DNA of 64,000 nt from G963665595 sp963665595 (GCA_963665595.2 CAXXJK010000009.1:310001-374000); one strand, 5' to 3'; shown: positions 36,303-45,684, numbered from the stretch's first letter. Notes: generated from the letters alone by a model not told the origin. Program-made: numbers and translations.

Positions 36303-37043
36303 TTACTGTTCGTCACGGAAAAGCAGGTATTTTTCTTGAGAATCTACTTCCAGACCGTTCAAACGTACGCAATTTGCTTCAAGCGCACATATGCGCTTGT
36401 CAAGTTCCGTGAGCGCATCGACGACCGGATCAGGTAGGTTCTCGTGGCGCAGAATGTCTTCTACCATAGAACAACCCACACGCTTGCCATCGCGCCTTAC
36501 GATATGCCCTGGTACGCCCACAACCGTACAATCCGGAGGAACATCATCAACGACAACTGCGCCGCCCCCAACCCGAGAGCGCGCCCCGATCGTTATATTA
36601 CCGAGAACCGCGGCACCCACGCCAATTGTCGCGCCATCTTCAACAGTAGGATGACGTTTTCCTGTTTCGTTACCGGTACCCCCCAGAGTTGCATTCTGGT
36701 AGATAGTCACATCGTCGCCAATAATGGCGGTCTCCCCGATTATCACGCCCATACCATGATCAATAAAGACACGACGCCCTAATTGAGCGGCCGGATGTAT
36801 TTCTATCCCCGTCCAAAAGCGTGTACATTGGGAAAGCCAACGCGCAAAACCTTTTAGTCCGTGATTCCAGAACCAGTGCTCAATACGATGATTGAAGGTA
36901 GCTTGAATCGAAGGATACGCTATCAGTATGAGAAAAGAAGATGGTGCCGCAGGATCAGAATTCTTCACTGCACGGATATCTTCACGAAGTTTCTTGCACA
37001 TAGCAGGGCTTTCTCTCATGATGTCCATAACTATGCTCGGCAT
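36303..37043 (-). CDS. cysE: Serine O-acetyltransferase
   Basis: 246 residues. Makes O-acetylserine from Ser and acetyl-CoA for cysteine synthesis. N-terminal helical domain, then left-handed beta-helix hexapeptide repeats from about residue 85 (IHPAAQLGRRVFIDHGMGVV-type, with catalytic DH) and the C-terminal GVPGHIVRRDGKRVG. Several ATGs lie near the start (37043, 37028, 37019); none has a strong ribosome site, so the first is given. Extra C-terminal 50 residues after the repeats. No cysK in the window. Confidence 0.92.
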   Translation of the reverse strand: MPSIVMDIMRESPAMCKKLREDIRAVKNSDPAAPSSFLILIAYPSIQATFNHRIEHWFWNHGLKGFARWLSQCTRFWTGIEIHPAAQLGRRVFIDHGMGVIIGETAIIGDDVTIYQNATLGGTGNETGKRHPTVEDGATIGVGAAVLGNITIGARSRVGGGAVVVDDVPPDCTVVGVPGHIVRRDGKRVGCSMVEDILRHENLPDPVVDALTELDKRICALEANCVRLNGLEVDSQEKYLLFRDEQ

Positions 37044-37091
37044 TGTAGCACAGAAGAACGGGGCAATGATGCGGATAGGAATAAACGACGG

Positions 37092-37616
37092 CTAGCAGAT
37101 AATTCCGCCAATAATGCCGGTCAGATCACCATTACGTCGGTGAAGCAGAGCCACTGCTTGAGCGCCTATGCCCTCTTCCCTGCCTTCAAAACCAAGATGT
37201 TCTGTCGTTGTTGCTTTGATACCAACGGCATCTATCGATAGACTGAGCGCGCTTGCAATGTTAGCACGCATGATTTCCCTGTAAGGCGAAAGTTTTGGAG
37301 CCTGCGCAACAACAGTACAGTCAATATCAATGATCTCAAATCCAGAGGATGTCACAAGCCCCCCCACGCGGCGTAACAGTTCAAGCGAACTGATATTCTC
37401 ATACGCAGGGTCAGTATCGGGAAAGTGTTGTCCTATATCTCCCGCTCGTATACCACCGAGCAGAGCGTCGCACACTGCATGACACAACACATCGGCGTCA
37501 GAGTGTCCTATAAGACCTTGAGGATGCTCAATCTCAACGCCCCCGATAATGAGGCGACGATCTAACGAGAGGGCGTGCACGTCATAACCCAAACCAATCC
37601 TTAAAGCAAGAGCCAT
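37092..37616 (-). CDS. ispF: 2-C-methyl-D-erythritol 2,4-cyclodiphosphate synthase
   Basis: 174-residue MEP-pathway enzyme. The zinc motif GYDVHAL, GGVEIEHPQGLIGHSDADVL, and FPDTDP plus the C-terminal ATTTEHLGFEGREEGIGAQA are all present. Its ATG overlaps the ispD stop (TGATG). Ends with an extra hydrophobic tail (GIIGGIIC). Confidence 0.96.
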   Translation of the reverse strand: MALALRIGLGYDVHALSLDRRLIIGGVEIEHPQGLIGHSDADVLCHAVCDALLGGIRAGDIGQHFPDTDPAYENISSLELLRRVGGLVTSSGFEIIDIDCTVVAQAPKLSPYREIMRANIASALSLSIDAVGIKATTTEHLGFEGREEGIGAQAVALLHRRNGDLTGIIGGIIC

Positions 37617-38488
37617 CAGATATCGCCCCCGCCCATCAGATCAAAACCATGATAACGCACACGAAGTGCAGCATCCACCGTTACTATATCCTCAGGAACC
37701 GTAACTTTTATATTGTCACGTGGCCCTTCAACAAGGAATATATTTCCCCCTGCTCGCTCCACAAGAGAAGAGTCATCCGTGCCGATAAAACCTTCGGCCA
37801 AAGCCATGACATGAGCTTCACGTATAACTTCAGCACGAAATACCTGCGGAGTCTGGGCAATCCAGAATGCCTCGCGATCAGGTGTTCCTATTATCTGATC
37901 ATGGTTGACAACCTTAAGGGTGTCAATTGCGGGATAGCCCACAACGGCACCGTCAGCGTCAAGATTACCCTTCACCGCAGAGATAGCATGCACAATAAGC
38001 TCAGGCGTTACCAATGGACGAGCGCCATCATGAATGGCAATAAATGAGAATTCTGAAGGCACTTTGTTCACACCATTAAATGAAGATTCCTGACGTAGTT
38101 CACCGGACGCAGCAATTACTATCGGAGTCACGAAGAGGTAAGGATCTATTGCAACCCGACAGTATTCATCGATGCGCTCTTCCGGTACAACGATAACGAT
38201 AAGACCGACATCGGCCGCCGCATCAAAGGCTTCAGCCGCCCAAGTCATAACGGGTTTCCCGTTTAGCCTGAGCAGCTGTTTACCTCCTCTTACCCCTGAA
38301 CGCTCGCCTGATCCGCCACAAAGAATGATCGCCGCTGTTTGCGGATTTTTTGAAACACGACCACGTAACACCGTAGGGTCAGGATCAAGATGATCGAATA
38401 ATTCCTGAGCGAAACGAAAGGTAGAGTCCGAAAGAACTGCCGGACCGATAATCGGATCGACAAGCGTTTCTGTCTCTCTGTCTCTCAT
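37616..38488 (-). CDS. ispD: 2-C-methyl-D-erythritol 4-phosphate cytidylyltransferase
   Basis: 290 residues. MEP-pathway enzyme that makes CDP-methylerythritol. Nucleotide-binding loop AAIILCGGSGERSGVRGGKQ, IHDGARPLV and QTPQVF are visible. The loop has GGKQ where PKQ is usual. An extra N-terminal stretch of about 50 residues precedes the catalytic domain. ATG at 38488 with GGAAGG six bases upstream. Translationally coupled to ispF. Confidence 0.93.
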   Translation of the reverse strand: MRDRETETLVDPIIGPAVLSDSTFRFAQELFDHLDPDPTVLRGRVSKNPQTAAIILCGGSGERSGVRGGKQLLRLNGKPVMTWAAEAFDAAADVGLIVIVVPEERIDEYCRVAIDPYLFVTPIVIAASGELRQESSFNGVNKVPSEFSFIAIHDGARPLVTPELIVHAISAVKGNLDADGAVVGYPAIDTLKVVNHDQIIGTPDREAFWIAQTPQVFRAEVIREAHVMALAEGFIGTDDSSLVERAGGNIFLVEGPRDNIKVTVPEDIVTVDAALRVRYHGFDLMGGGDI

Positions 38489-38512
38489 TTCATGCCTTCC
38501 ATCAAACATCTA

Positions 38513-41089
38513 TCAAAGCTCAGTGATAGCATCGCCGCTGGGCACTGCGCCCGCGCCATCTTTCTCCGTACGGAAAAATGGAGTGATAAGTTCTGGCTTA
38601 TAGGCAATTGACTGTCGTTTACGAGATTCCGGCACCGCTCCCTCTCCCTTAAGAAAGACAATTGCACCGTCAGCCACGTCGGCGAGGATAACCGTGCCCG
38701 TCTCCCATTTACCTTCAAGAATCTGTTCCGAAAGAGGATCTTCGAGGAGGCGCTGAATAGCACGGCGCAACGGACGTGCGCCAAACGTAGTATCGGTACC
38801 CTCACCGGCAATGAGCGCACGCGCGGAGTCAGTCAATTCGATTGAGAGATTCTGCGCAATGAGACGCTCCCTCAAATCGTCGACCATAAGATCGACTATC
38901 TGCGAAATTTCTGTCTTCGTAAGCGATTTGAAAACAATAATATCATCAATTCTATTAAGAAACTCAGGACGGAAAAGCTTCTTTACCTCACTCATTACGC
39001 GAGATTTGATTTCCGCGTCAGTCAAACCGCCCTCTTCATTTGAGCCCGTAAACCCTAACGGAGAAGTCTTCGTGATCTCGCGAGCGCCCACATTACTCGT
39101 CATGATAATTATGGTATTGCGAAAATCAACCTTACGCCCTTGAGCGTCCGTCAGGCGACCTTCTTCAAGAATCTGAAGCAAAATGTTGAAAACGTCAGGA
39201 TGGGCCTTCTCGATTTCATCAAACAATACCACGGAATACGGGCGACGACGAACCGCTTTCGTAAGTTGGCCGCCTTCATCAAAACCAACATAGCCCGGAG
39301 GTGAACCGATGAGTCGGGAAACCGTATGTTTCTCCATATACTCTGACATATCAAAGCTGATGAGCGCGTCTTCTGAGTTAAAGAGAAACTCCGCTAATGC
39401 CTTGGAGAGTTCTGTTTTACCTACGCCGGAAGGTCCAAGAAATATGAAAGAGCCCGCAGGCCTTCGAGGATCTTTGAGACCTGCCCTTGAACGCCTTATA
39501 GCCTTAGAAAGCGACACGACTGCTTCATCTTGCCCAACCACACGCTCATGGAGAACGCTCTCCATACGAAGCAACTTTTCTGTTTCAGCTTCAGTGAGAT
39601 CAGTAACGGGCACACCCGTCGAAAGCGATATGATATCTGCAATTTCTCGATCGGTGACCGACGCAATGTTGTGATCGGTATCTTCGCGCCACTTCTCCTC
39701 AAGCGTGGTTCTCTCTTTGATGAGCTGACGCTCGTCATCACGCAGCTTCGCCGCTTTTTCAAAGTTCTGAGTGTTAACTGCCTCTTCTTTTTCCGCGCGG
39801 ACTGCACGGATCTTTTCATCGATTTCAAGAACGTCACTCGGAATAGTCATATTTCGTATACGCATGCGAGCGCCTGCCTCGTCAAGCACATCAATAGCCT
39901 TGTCGGGAAGAAAACGATCCGCAACATAACGGTCAGACAACGCGACAGCGGCCTCAATCGCCTCATCGGTGAATCGAACTCTATGATGCGCTTCATAACG
40001 ATCACGAAGCCCCGTGAGTATATCAACCGCCTGCTGCTCCGTTGGCTCTCCCACTTGTACTGGTTGGAAACGCCGTTCAAAAGCTGGATCCTTCTCAACG
40101 TACTTGCGATATTCGTCCATCGTAGTAGCGGCTATGATCTGTATTTCTCCTCGTGAAAGAGGTGGCTTTAAAATAGCTGAAGCATCGATAGATCCTTCAG
40201 CGCTGCCAGCACCAATCAGCGTATGCATCTCATCGATGAAAAGAATAACATCTCCCGCATCGCGAACTTCTTTTATAACTTTTTTGAGACGTTCTTCAAA
40301 TTCACCACGATATTTCGAACCCGCAACCAAAGCCGAAACATCAAGCATAATTAATCGCTGATGACGTAATGTGTCGGGAACCTGTTCATTAGCAATCATC
40401 TGAGCAAGCCCCTCGGCAATGGCAGTCTTTCCAACACCAGGCTCACCTATGATGAGAGGATTATTCTTCGTACGACGCGAAAGAATCTGCATCACCCGCT
40501 CAATTTCGAGCTCACGGCCGATGACCGGATCAAGCTTCCCTTCACGTGCCTGCTTGGTGAGATCAATGCCAAATTCTTCAAGCATCGATCCTCCTCCGCT
40601 GTTGTGCTCAGGATTAAAACCAGGAAACGCGCTCAGTCCTCCTACGGGATTGGGCTGCTTGATGAGATCAATGATCGAAGCCTTGACCACCTCGCCGGAA
40701 TAGCCCAATTGAGAGAGTACCTGCATGGCAATGCCATTACCCTCACGGATAATACCCAAGAGCAGATGCTCAGTGGAAATATAATTCTGTCCCAGTTGCA
40801 TAGTCTCTCGCAGTGCAAATTCCAACACACGCTTGACGCGTGGCGTGAATGAAAGATGTCCTACGGGTGCCTCATCATCAACTTCGATGATGCCCTTGAT
40901 CTGTTCAAGCGCATTGCCATACGTAACGTTGAGACTCGAAAGAGCCTGAGAAGCTAGGCCATCTGTCTCACGGATAAGTCCTAATAATAGATGTTCGGTG
41001 CCCACATAGGGCTGCCTCAGAGCGCGTGCTTCCTCCTGGGCCATTGCAAGAACATTGCGTGCTTTGTCGGTGAAACGTTCGAAAGACAT
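38513..41089 (-). CDS. clpC: Clp protease ATPase ClpC
   Basis: 858 residues. Two Clp N-terminal repeats (1-145), AAA module 1 with Walker A GEPGVGKTAIAEG, a UVR-type coiled-coil linker (EEAVNTQNFEKAAKLRDDER), AAA module 2 with GPSGVGKTELSKA, and a small D2 domain; then a unique tail of about 45 residues. Partner of ClpP in protein quality control. ATG with GGGAGG upstream. Only 39 bases separate it from lysS, and no ctsR/mcsAB lies nearby. Confidence 0.97.
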   Translation of the reverse strand: MSFERFTDKARNVLAMAQEEARALRQPYVGTEHLLLGLIRETDGLASQALSSLNVTYGNALEQIKGIIEVDDEAPVGHLSFTPRVKRVLEFALRETMQLGQNYISTEHLLLGIIREGNGIAMQVLSQLGYSGEVVKASIIDLIKQPNPVGGLSAFPGFNPEHNSGGGSMLEEFGIDLTKQAREGKLDPVIGRELEIERVMQILSRRTKNNPLIIGEPGVGKTAIAEGLAQMIANEQVPDTLRHQRLIMLDVSALVAGSKYRGEFEERLKKVIKEVRDAGDVILFIDEMHTLIGAGSAEGSIDASAILKPPLSRGEIQIIAATTMDEYRKYVEKDPAFERRFQPVQVGEPTEQQAVDILTGLRDRYEAHHRVRFTDEAIEAAVALSDRYVADRFLPDKAIDVLDEAGARMRIRNMTIPSDVLEIDEKIRAVRAEKEEAVNTQNFEKAAKLRDDERQLIKERTTLEEKWREDTDHNIASVTDREIADIISLSTGVPVTDLTEAETEKLLRMESVLHERVVGQDEAVVSLSKAIRRSRAGLKDPRRPAGSFIFLGPSGVGKTELSKALAEFLFNSEDALISFDMSEYMEKHTVSRLIGSPPGYVGFDEGGQLTKAVRRRPYSVVLFDEIEKAHPDVFNILLQILEEGRLTDAQGRKVDFRNTIIIMTSNVGAREITKTSPLGFTGSNEEGGLTDAEIKSRVMSEVKKLFRPEFLNRIDDIIVFKSLTKTEISQIVDLMVDDLRERLIAQNLSIELTDSARALIAGEGTDTTFGARPLRRAIQRLLEDPLSEQILEGKWETGTVILADVADGAIVFLKGEGAVPESRKRQSIAYKPELITPFFRTEKDGAGAVPSGDAITEL

Positions 41090-41128
41090 ACTATACCTCC
41101 CTTTCGTCTACGCAACCTCGCCCGCAGG

Positions 41129-42628
41129 TCAGAACCGCTCCTCCCGCATATGGGGAAAAAGCAGTACGTCCCGAATGGACGGGGAATCGGTTAAGAGCAT
41201 GACCAACCGATCGATGCCGATACCAACACCTCCCGCTGGTGGCATGCCGTACTCCAACGCCCGAATATAATCTTCATCATACCCCATTGCTTCATCATCG
41301 CCAGCCTCTTTTGCATTAACTTGACTTATGAAGCGTTCTTTTTGGTCGACGGGGTCATTGAGTTCAGAAAATGCATTAGCATATTCACGGCCCCCAATAA
41401 TCAGCTCAAAGCGATCCGTCACCAAAGGATTTGACGAGTTTCTTTTAGCGAGCGGCGATATTTCCAACGGATACTCAGTTACAAATGTTGGCTCAATAAT
41501 TGAATGCTCTATATGTTGGTCGTACAATTCCGCAATAATCTTACCTACACCCCATGATGCGTGTACCTGAACACCATGGCGCGAGGCAATATCTGCCACC
41601 TCTTCGCGGGTTTGAGTGTAGGACAGTTCCTCCCCCACAAACCGTGATACCAGATCGATCATTGGTGCAGAAGGCCATTCACCTGATACATCAATAGGCT
41701 GGCCTTGATATTCGATCAATAACGAACCCTTCGCAGCAAGACAAGCGGCCTGTATCAGCGCACGAGTAAGTATTTTCATACCGTTGAGATCAGTGTATGC
41801 CTGGTACGCTTCAAGCGTAGTAAACTCAGGATTATGCGTCTGATCCATACCTTCGTTGCGAAAACTCCGGTTCATCTCAAAGACACGTTCAAATCCACCT
41901 ACCAGCAGACGCTTGAGATGGAGCTCTGGAGCAATGCGCAGATAAAAATCTCGGTCTAGCGCATTATGATGCGTGACGAACGGGCGGGCAGTCGCGCCAC
42001 CTTGAATAGCATGAAGCATAGGCGTTTCTACTTCAACGAACCCTTGTGCTTCAGCTTCTCGGCGTAATGCCGACATGATTTTAAATCGAGCCTGAAATAC
42101 GGCGCGCACCTCAGCATTAACTGCAAGATCTACGTATCGTTGACGATAGCGTGCCTCTTTGTCGGTAAGCCCATGAAACTTCTCAGGCAATGGGCGCAAG
42201 GACTTGGTAAGCAGTTTAAGCACTGTGGGAGCCACGGACAGTTGGCCACGCTTAGTGCGTGTAATGGTTCCCGTCGCGCCTATCCAGTCGCCAACATCAA
42301 ACTCTTTCATCTGCGCATAGGGTTCTTCGCCGAGAACATCAACACGACAGAAAAGCTGTATGTCTCCTGTTGCATCGCGCAACACGATAAAACAGATTTT
42401 CCCTTGATCCCTAATGGCCACTATACGGCCAGCAACGCTCACCTCGTCTGTAGTCGATTCAGCATTTTCGAGAGTAGCGTAGGTATCTTCCAGTTCGTCA
42501 ACACGAGCCGAAACATCCCATCTATGCGCGTAAGCTTCCCTTCCAGATTCAAGCAGCGCAGTACGCTTATTCATCCGAACCTGTATGGGATCATCTTCGA
42601 TAATCTGTCTAGTATCTTCTTCGCTCAT
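41129..42628 (-). CDS. lysS: Lysyl-tRNA synthetase, class II
   Basis: 499 residues. N-terminal OB-fold anticodon domain (VSVAGRIVAIRDQGKICFIV) and class II core: motif 1 VEVETPMLHAI, motif 2 FRNEGMDQTHNPEFT, motif 3 GIGIDRLVMLLTDSPSIRDV. Lies between greA and clpC, the same neighbours as in many Gram-positive bacteria. Confidence 0.97.
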   Translation of the reverse strand: MSEEDTRQIIEDDPIQVRMNKRTALLESGREAYAHRWDVSARVDELEDTYATLENAESTTDEVSVAGRIVAIRDQGKICFIVLRDATGDIQLFCRVDVLGEEPYAQMKEFDVGDWIGATGTITRTKRGQLSVAPTVLKLLTKSLRPLPEKFHGLTDKEARYRQRYVDLAVNAEVRAVFQARFKIMSALRREAEAQGFVEVETPMLHAIQGGATARPFVTHHNALDRDFYLRIAPELHLKRLLVGGFERVFEMNRSFRNEGMDQTHNPEFTTLEAYQAYTDLNGMKILTRALIQAACLAAKGSLLIEYQGQPIDVSGEWPSAPMIDLVSRFVGEELSYTQTREEVADIASRHGVQVHASWGVGKIIAELYDQHIEHSIIEPTFVTEYPLEISPLAKRNSSNPLVTDRFELIIGGREYANAFSELNDPVDQKERFISQVNAKEAGDDEAMGYDEDYIRALEYGMPPAGGVGIGIDRLVMLLTDSPSIRDVLLFPHMREERF

Positions 42629-42664
42629 GGTTTGAATCTCTGTTCCCCTATATAAGGTTTCAGA

Positions 42665-43135
42665 TTAATGAGTAATCTTGAGAACCGTAAACTTCATCTT
42701 GCGGCCCGTAGGACCTTCGCAGTCAACCGTATCGCCCTTCTTGGCACCAATAAGTGATGCGCCAACGGGCGATTCATTGGAAATCCGCCCAACCGAAGAA
42801 TCGGCTTCGGCGGCCCCAACTATAACAAATGTTCTCTCTGCACCCGTATCCGTTTGGACAAGTACCGTTGAGCCGACCGCAATCTTTGCAGATCGCTTCG
42901 GGACTTCGGCAATAGTTGCATTTGATAAAATCTGATTTATTTCAGCGATACGACCTTCAAGCCATGCTTGTTCATTTTTCGCATCATCATATTCAGAGTT
43001 TTCAGAAATGTCGCCAAACTCACGCGCAACCCGAATACGCTCGCCGATTTCAGCGCGCCTATCTGTCTCAAGAACATGAAGTTCCTGCTCAAGCTTCTCT
43101 TTGCCCTCAGGCGTTAGAACATATTCTTTGCCCAT
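42665..43135 (-). CDS. greA: Transcription elongation factor GreA
   Basis: 156 residues. N-terminal coiled coil (EGKEKLEQELHVLETDRRAEI, with EFGDISENSEYDDAKNEQ carrying the tip acidic residues) and C-terminal FKBP-like domain (ISNESPVGASLIGAKKGDTV). Rescues backtracked RNA polymerase. ATG at 43135 follows GAGGAGAATACG. A promoter TTGATA-N17-TGTTAA is possible about 40 bases upstream but is weak. Confidence 0.96.
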   Translation of the reverse strand: MGKEYVLTPEGKEKLEQELHVLETDRRAEIGERIRVAREFGDISENSEYDDAKNEQAWLEGRIAEINQILSNATIAEVPKRSAKIAVGSTVLVQTDTGAERTFVIVGAAEADSSVGRISNESPVGASLIGAKKGDTVDCEGPTGRKMKFTVLKITH

Positions 43136-43236
43136 CGTATTCTCCTCGCGATGTCGCATTTGGTATCTTTAACACACTTTGCATGGTGCAATATCAACTA
43201 AACACCGAAGCCATTCAGCCGATAAGTGAAGGCTAG

Positions 43237-43297
43237 ATAGTATAACAAAGACGCGGTATGCGCAACGGCTGATGCACATACCGCGTCTTATACTATT
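43237..43297 (-). terminator. Long hairpin between tatA and greA
   Basis: A perfect 13-bp stem (43248-43260 with 43277-43289) extends after a bulge into a second A/T-rich stem (ATAGTAT / ATACTAT). On the minus strand it lies 17 bases past the tatA stop and is followed by a moderately T-rich stretch. Likely tatA terminator. Confidence 0.6.
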
Positions 43298-43306
43298 AAA
43301 CGCCAG

Positions 43307-43570
43307 TTACTGCTGAGTAGTTGTCTTATTCTCAGCTGGAGCAGGTGCAGGAGCAGGAGCCGGGGCCGGAGCTGGTGCGGCGGCAGTAGCAGCAACGCCA
43401 GCGGAAGCTTCCTTCGTGCTCTCTTCAGAGCCACTCAGTCCTTCTCGAACATTTTTTACGGTCTTGCCGAGAGAAGCACCCAATTTCGGAAGATTCTTAG
43501 GACCGAAAATAAGAAGAACGACGATTAAAATAACGATAAGCTCCGGAAGCCCAAGTCCGAATAACTTCAT
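43307..43570 (-). CDS. tatA: Sec-independent translocase protein TatA
   Basis: 87 residues: one N-terminal membrane helix (LGLPELIVILIVVLLIFG), the FGPKNLPKLGASLGKTV hinge and amphipathic helix, then a disordered tail with an Ala-Pro repeat. The ATG at 43570 follows AGGTGG. It stands alone; tatC is not nearby. A secreted protein with a twin-arginine signal is encoded 1 kb away. Confidence 0.93.
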   Translation of the reverse strand: MKLFGLGLPELIVILIVVLLIFGPKNLPKLGASLGKTVKNVREGLSGSEESTKEASAGVAATAAAPAPAPAPAPAPAPAENKTTTQQ

Positions 43571-43718
43571 TACTACCACCTACCTGTGTCGTGTTCAACG
43601 ATATCCGTTGCGGTCATACTACCACACTACTTCTGATTGCTATACAGAGACATTAAATATCCGCAATCATCGATTTTTCCACAAACAGATGTGCAGAAAA
43701 AACCGCAAAAGATGAATC

Positions 43719-43795
43719 TGGTCGGGATGACAGGATTTGAACCTGCGGCCTCTGCGTCCCGAACGCAGCGCGCTACCAAACTGCGCCACATCCCG
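43719..43795 (-). tRNA. tRNA-Pro (CGG anticodon)
   Basis: 77 bases including CCA. Acceptor CGGGATG / CATCCCG, anticodon stem CTGCG/CGCAG, loop TTCGGGA gives CGG; T-loop TTCAAAT. Isolated gene between tatA and the vanZ-like gene. Confidence 0.95.
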
Positions 43796-44077
43796 ACGCA
43801 AAGTGATATACTACCAAACTTATCTTTTTGAATAACGCCAATGAGAAAAATATCCCATTAATCAGCGAGTGTCCACAACTCAAAACTTCTCGCTGAAAAC
43901 AAGGGGCACGGTATTAGCTCGGTTGCAGACTCAAATTTCGCGATTTTTATTAACTTTCTCGCCTCATCAATCTAATTCTGCATACAATAGTATTGGTATC
44001 CACGCCATGATGCCCTATGAGCAAGAACTATCTTGGCGCAGAATGCCCAGAAGCCGGAAAGAGACAGAGGGGATTGC
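43796..44077. other. Non-coding region between tRNA-Pro and vanZ-like gene
   Basis: 282 bases flanked by divergent genes. I see no convincing ORF, repeat or consensus promoter; a T-rich segment (TTTTTATTAAC at about 43945) is the only bias. Confidence 0.4.
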
Positions 44078-44506
44078 ATGTATCAAAAACGTGTTTCAAA
44101 TGTTCGTCGTATTGTCACAGCGGGCGCAGCCATTATTTGGGCACTTTGCATATTCATGTTCTCGAGCATACCAGGAGACTCATTGCCAGACCTTGCAAAA
44201 GGTCCTCTTTCCTACTTGGGACATTTCTGCGAATATTTGATTCTCGGCATTCTCATAACCACAGCGTGCGCCTCGCCGAATGTTCCCTTATGGAAAGCGG
44301 CGCTCCTCGGCCTTGCCCTTGCAGCATTTTACGGAGCAGTGGATGAATTTCATCAGTCTTTCGTCAGCGGACGCTACTGCGATATTGCAGACTGGCTCAC
44401 TGATGTCGCAGGAGCACTCGTAGGCTCCCTCGGCGCCATCTTCGTGATCAGTCGACGGAAGGTAATTGAAAGTCGCGCGCAAGACAACGCACGCAAACAA
44501 AATTAA
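44078..44506 (+). CDS. VanZ-like membrane protein
   Basis: 142 residues with four hydrophobic segments. The VanZ motif is visible as HFCEYLILGIL in the second segment, then DEFHQSFVSGRYCDIADWLTDVAGALVG. VanZ of Enterococcus gives low-level teicoplanin resistance, but most family members are uncharacterised. ATG at 44078 with AGAGGGG upstream. Single plus-strand gene converging on the NlpC/P60 gene. Confidence 0.85.
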   Translation: MYQKRVSNVRRIVTAGAAIIWALCIFMFSSIPGDSLPDLAKGPLSYLGHFCEYLILGILITTACASPNVPLWKAALLGLALAAFYGAVDEFHQSFVSGRYCDIADWLTDVAGALVGSLGAIFVISRRKVIESRAQDNARKQN

Positions 44507-44510
44507 GATT

Positions 44511-44554
44511 CTCTCAATTTCTGAGCGCCTACCAACGAGCGGGGAATTTGAGAG
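44511..44554. terminator. Possible shared terminator of convergent genes
   Basis: CTCTCAATTTC (44511-44521) and GAATTTGAGAG (44544-44554) pair at 10 of 11 positions, in the 59-base gap between the vanZ-like stop and the NlpC/P60 stop. No strong T run on either strand. Confidence 0.35.
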
Positions 44555-44565
44555 TTCAAAGTGTT

Positions 44566-45684
44566 CTAATACGGCCGGAGTGCCAGTGAGAATGTGGAAA
44601 TTCCCGTTGAAACAATGACACCAACGCCATAATCTGAGGCATGAACATAGGTGTTGTTACCCGCATATATGCCCACATGTCCAGATTTCCAAAGGACATC
44701 GCCCGGCACCGCATTTGAAAGAGAGACATGCTGCATGCCACTATACTGCGTGCTAGAAGTTCCCGGTATGGAGATACCCACCTGTGCATAGCACCATCGA
44801 GTTAATCCCGAGCAGTCAAACGACCAAGGGCCATTGCGACGGCCAGATTCTTGCGTATATTCCGATCCAACTCGTGAATAAGCTGCTGCCACTATGTCAT
44901 TGTTTCCATCATAGTCCGCACCATAGTTACCGCTGGGCTCTGATGACGAATCATTGTCAGATGATGAATTCGATCCCGAAGAATTCGCTGGGCTAGCCGC
45001 TAAAGCCGCCTGTGCCGCTGCACGCGATGCCGCCTCCTGCGCCGCTTGTTCCTGCGCTATCAAGCTGGAAACCTCTGCGTCAAGATTCGACACCGTCTTT
45101 TGATACAAATTGACAGAACTTTGTAATGCTGTTTGAGCTGCAGCTGCTTCCTCAAGTTTATCCTGCGCAATCTGCGCTTGACCTGCATATTCCTTACGTG
45201 CCGCTTCTGCTTCAGCACGTGCGGCATTTGTCTGCTCAATGAGTTGGTTGTCCTCCTCGTTGAGCATGTTCAAAATATTCCACGTATTGGTAAAATCGGT
45301 AAACGATGCGGCTCCGAGCAAAACATCGAGATAGGATACAGAGCCATTCTTGTACATGTTCACCGCACGACTGGAGAGTTTCCCCTGAGCTGAATCGATG
45401 ATTGCTTCAGCAACATCAATGCGCTTTTGAGCTTCGTCCATTGCTGCGATGGCGGCATCATATTCATCAAGTGCCGTGTAGTAATTGTCAGACGCAATCT
45501 CAAGTTGCCCCATGAGGTTTGACAGCGTGGCGCGGGCGGCATTTGCCTGTGCCTGTGCTTCAGCAGAAGTGATGGCAAAAGCTGGCTTTACCAAACCAAG
45601 CTGAGAGAAACCCACACCGGCAAAAAGCAGAGCGGAGGCAGCCATAAACGTACGACGAGTAAGCTTTGCATCAGGTATCTGCAT
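44566..45684 (-). CDS. Secreted NlpC/P60 peptidoglycan hydrolase
   Basis: 372 residues. Signal peptide with twin-arginine motif (LTRRTFMAAS, then a hydrophobic core and AFA cleavage site). A long coiled coil from about 40 to 235, a Ser/Asn/Gly linker, and a C-terminal NlpC/P60 domain with catalytic Cys in WSFDCSGLTRWCY and His in GHVGIYAG, plus the polar residue near VHAS. By family a gamma-D-Glu-diamino-acid endopeptidase used in cell separation. ATG at 45684 follows GGGAGAAGAAG. Confidence 0.92.
   Translation of the reverse strand: MQIPDAKLTRRTFMAASALLFAGVGFSQLGLVKPAFAITSAEAQAQANAARATLSNLMGQLEIASDNYYTALDEYDAAIAAMDEAQKRIDVAEAIIDSAQGKLSSRAVNMYKNGSVSYLDVLLGAASFTDFTNTWNILNMLNEEDNQLIEQTNAARAEAEAARKEYAGQAQIAQDKLEEAAAAQTALQSSVNLYQKTVSNLDAEVSSLIAQEQAAQEAASRAAAQAALAASPANSSGSNSSSDNDSSSEPSGNYGADYDGNNDIVAAAYSRVGSEYTQESGRRNGPWSFDCSGLTRWCYAQVGISIPGTSSTQYSGMQHVSLSNAVPGDVLWKSGHVGIYAGNNTYVHASDYGVGVIVSTGISTFSLALRPY

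Noticed and set aside
39530..40156. A 208-codon plus-strand frame opposite clpC
   Set aside because: Entirely antisense to conserved ClpC sequence; low-complexity, Cys- and Arg-rich translation with no family features.
43719..43795. tRNA-Pro as an attachment site for the 44-59 kb block
   Set aside because: The 3' end of the tRNA faces away from the block, and no repeat of that end or integrase gene was found.
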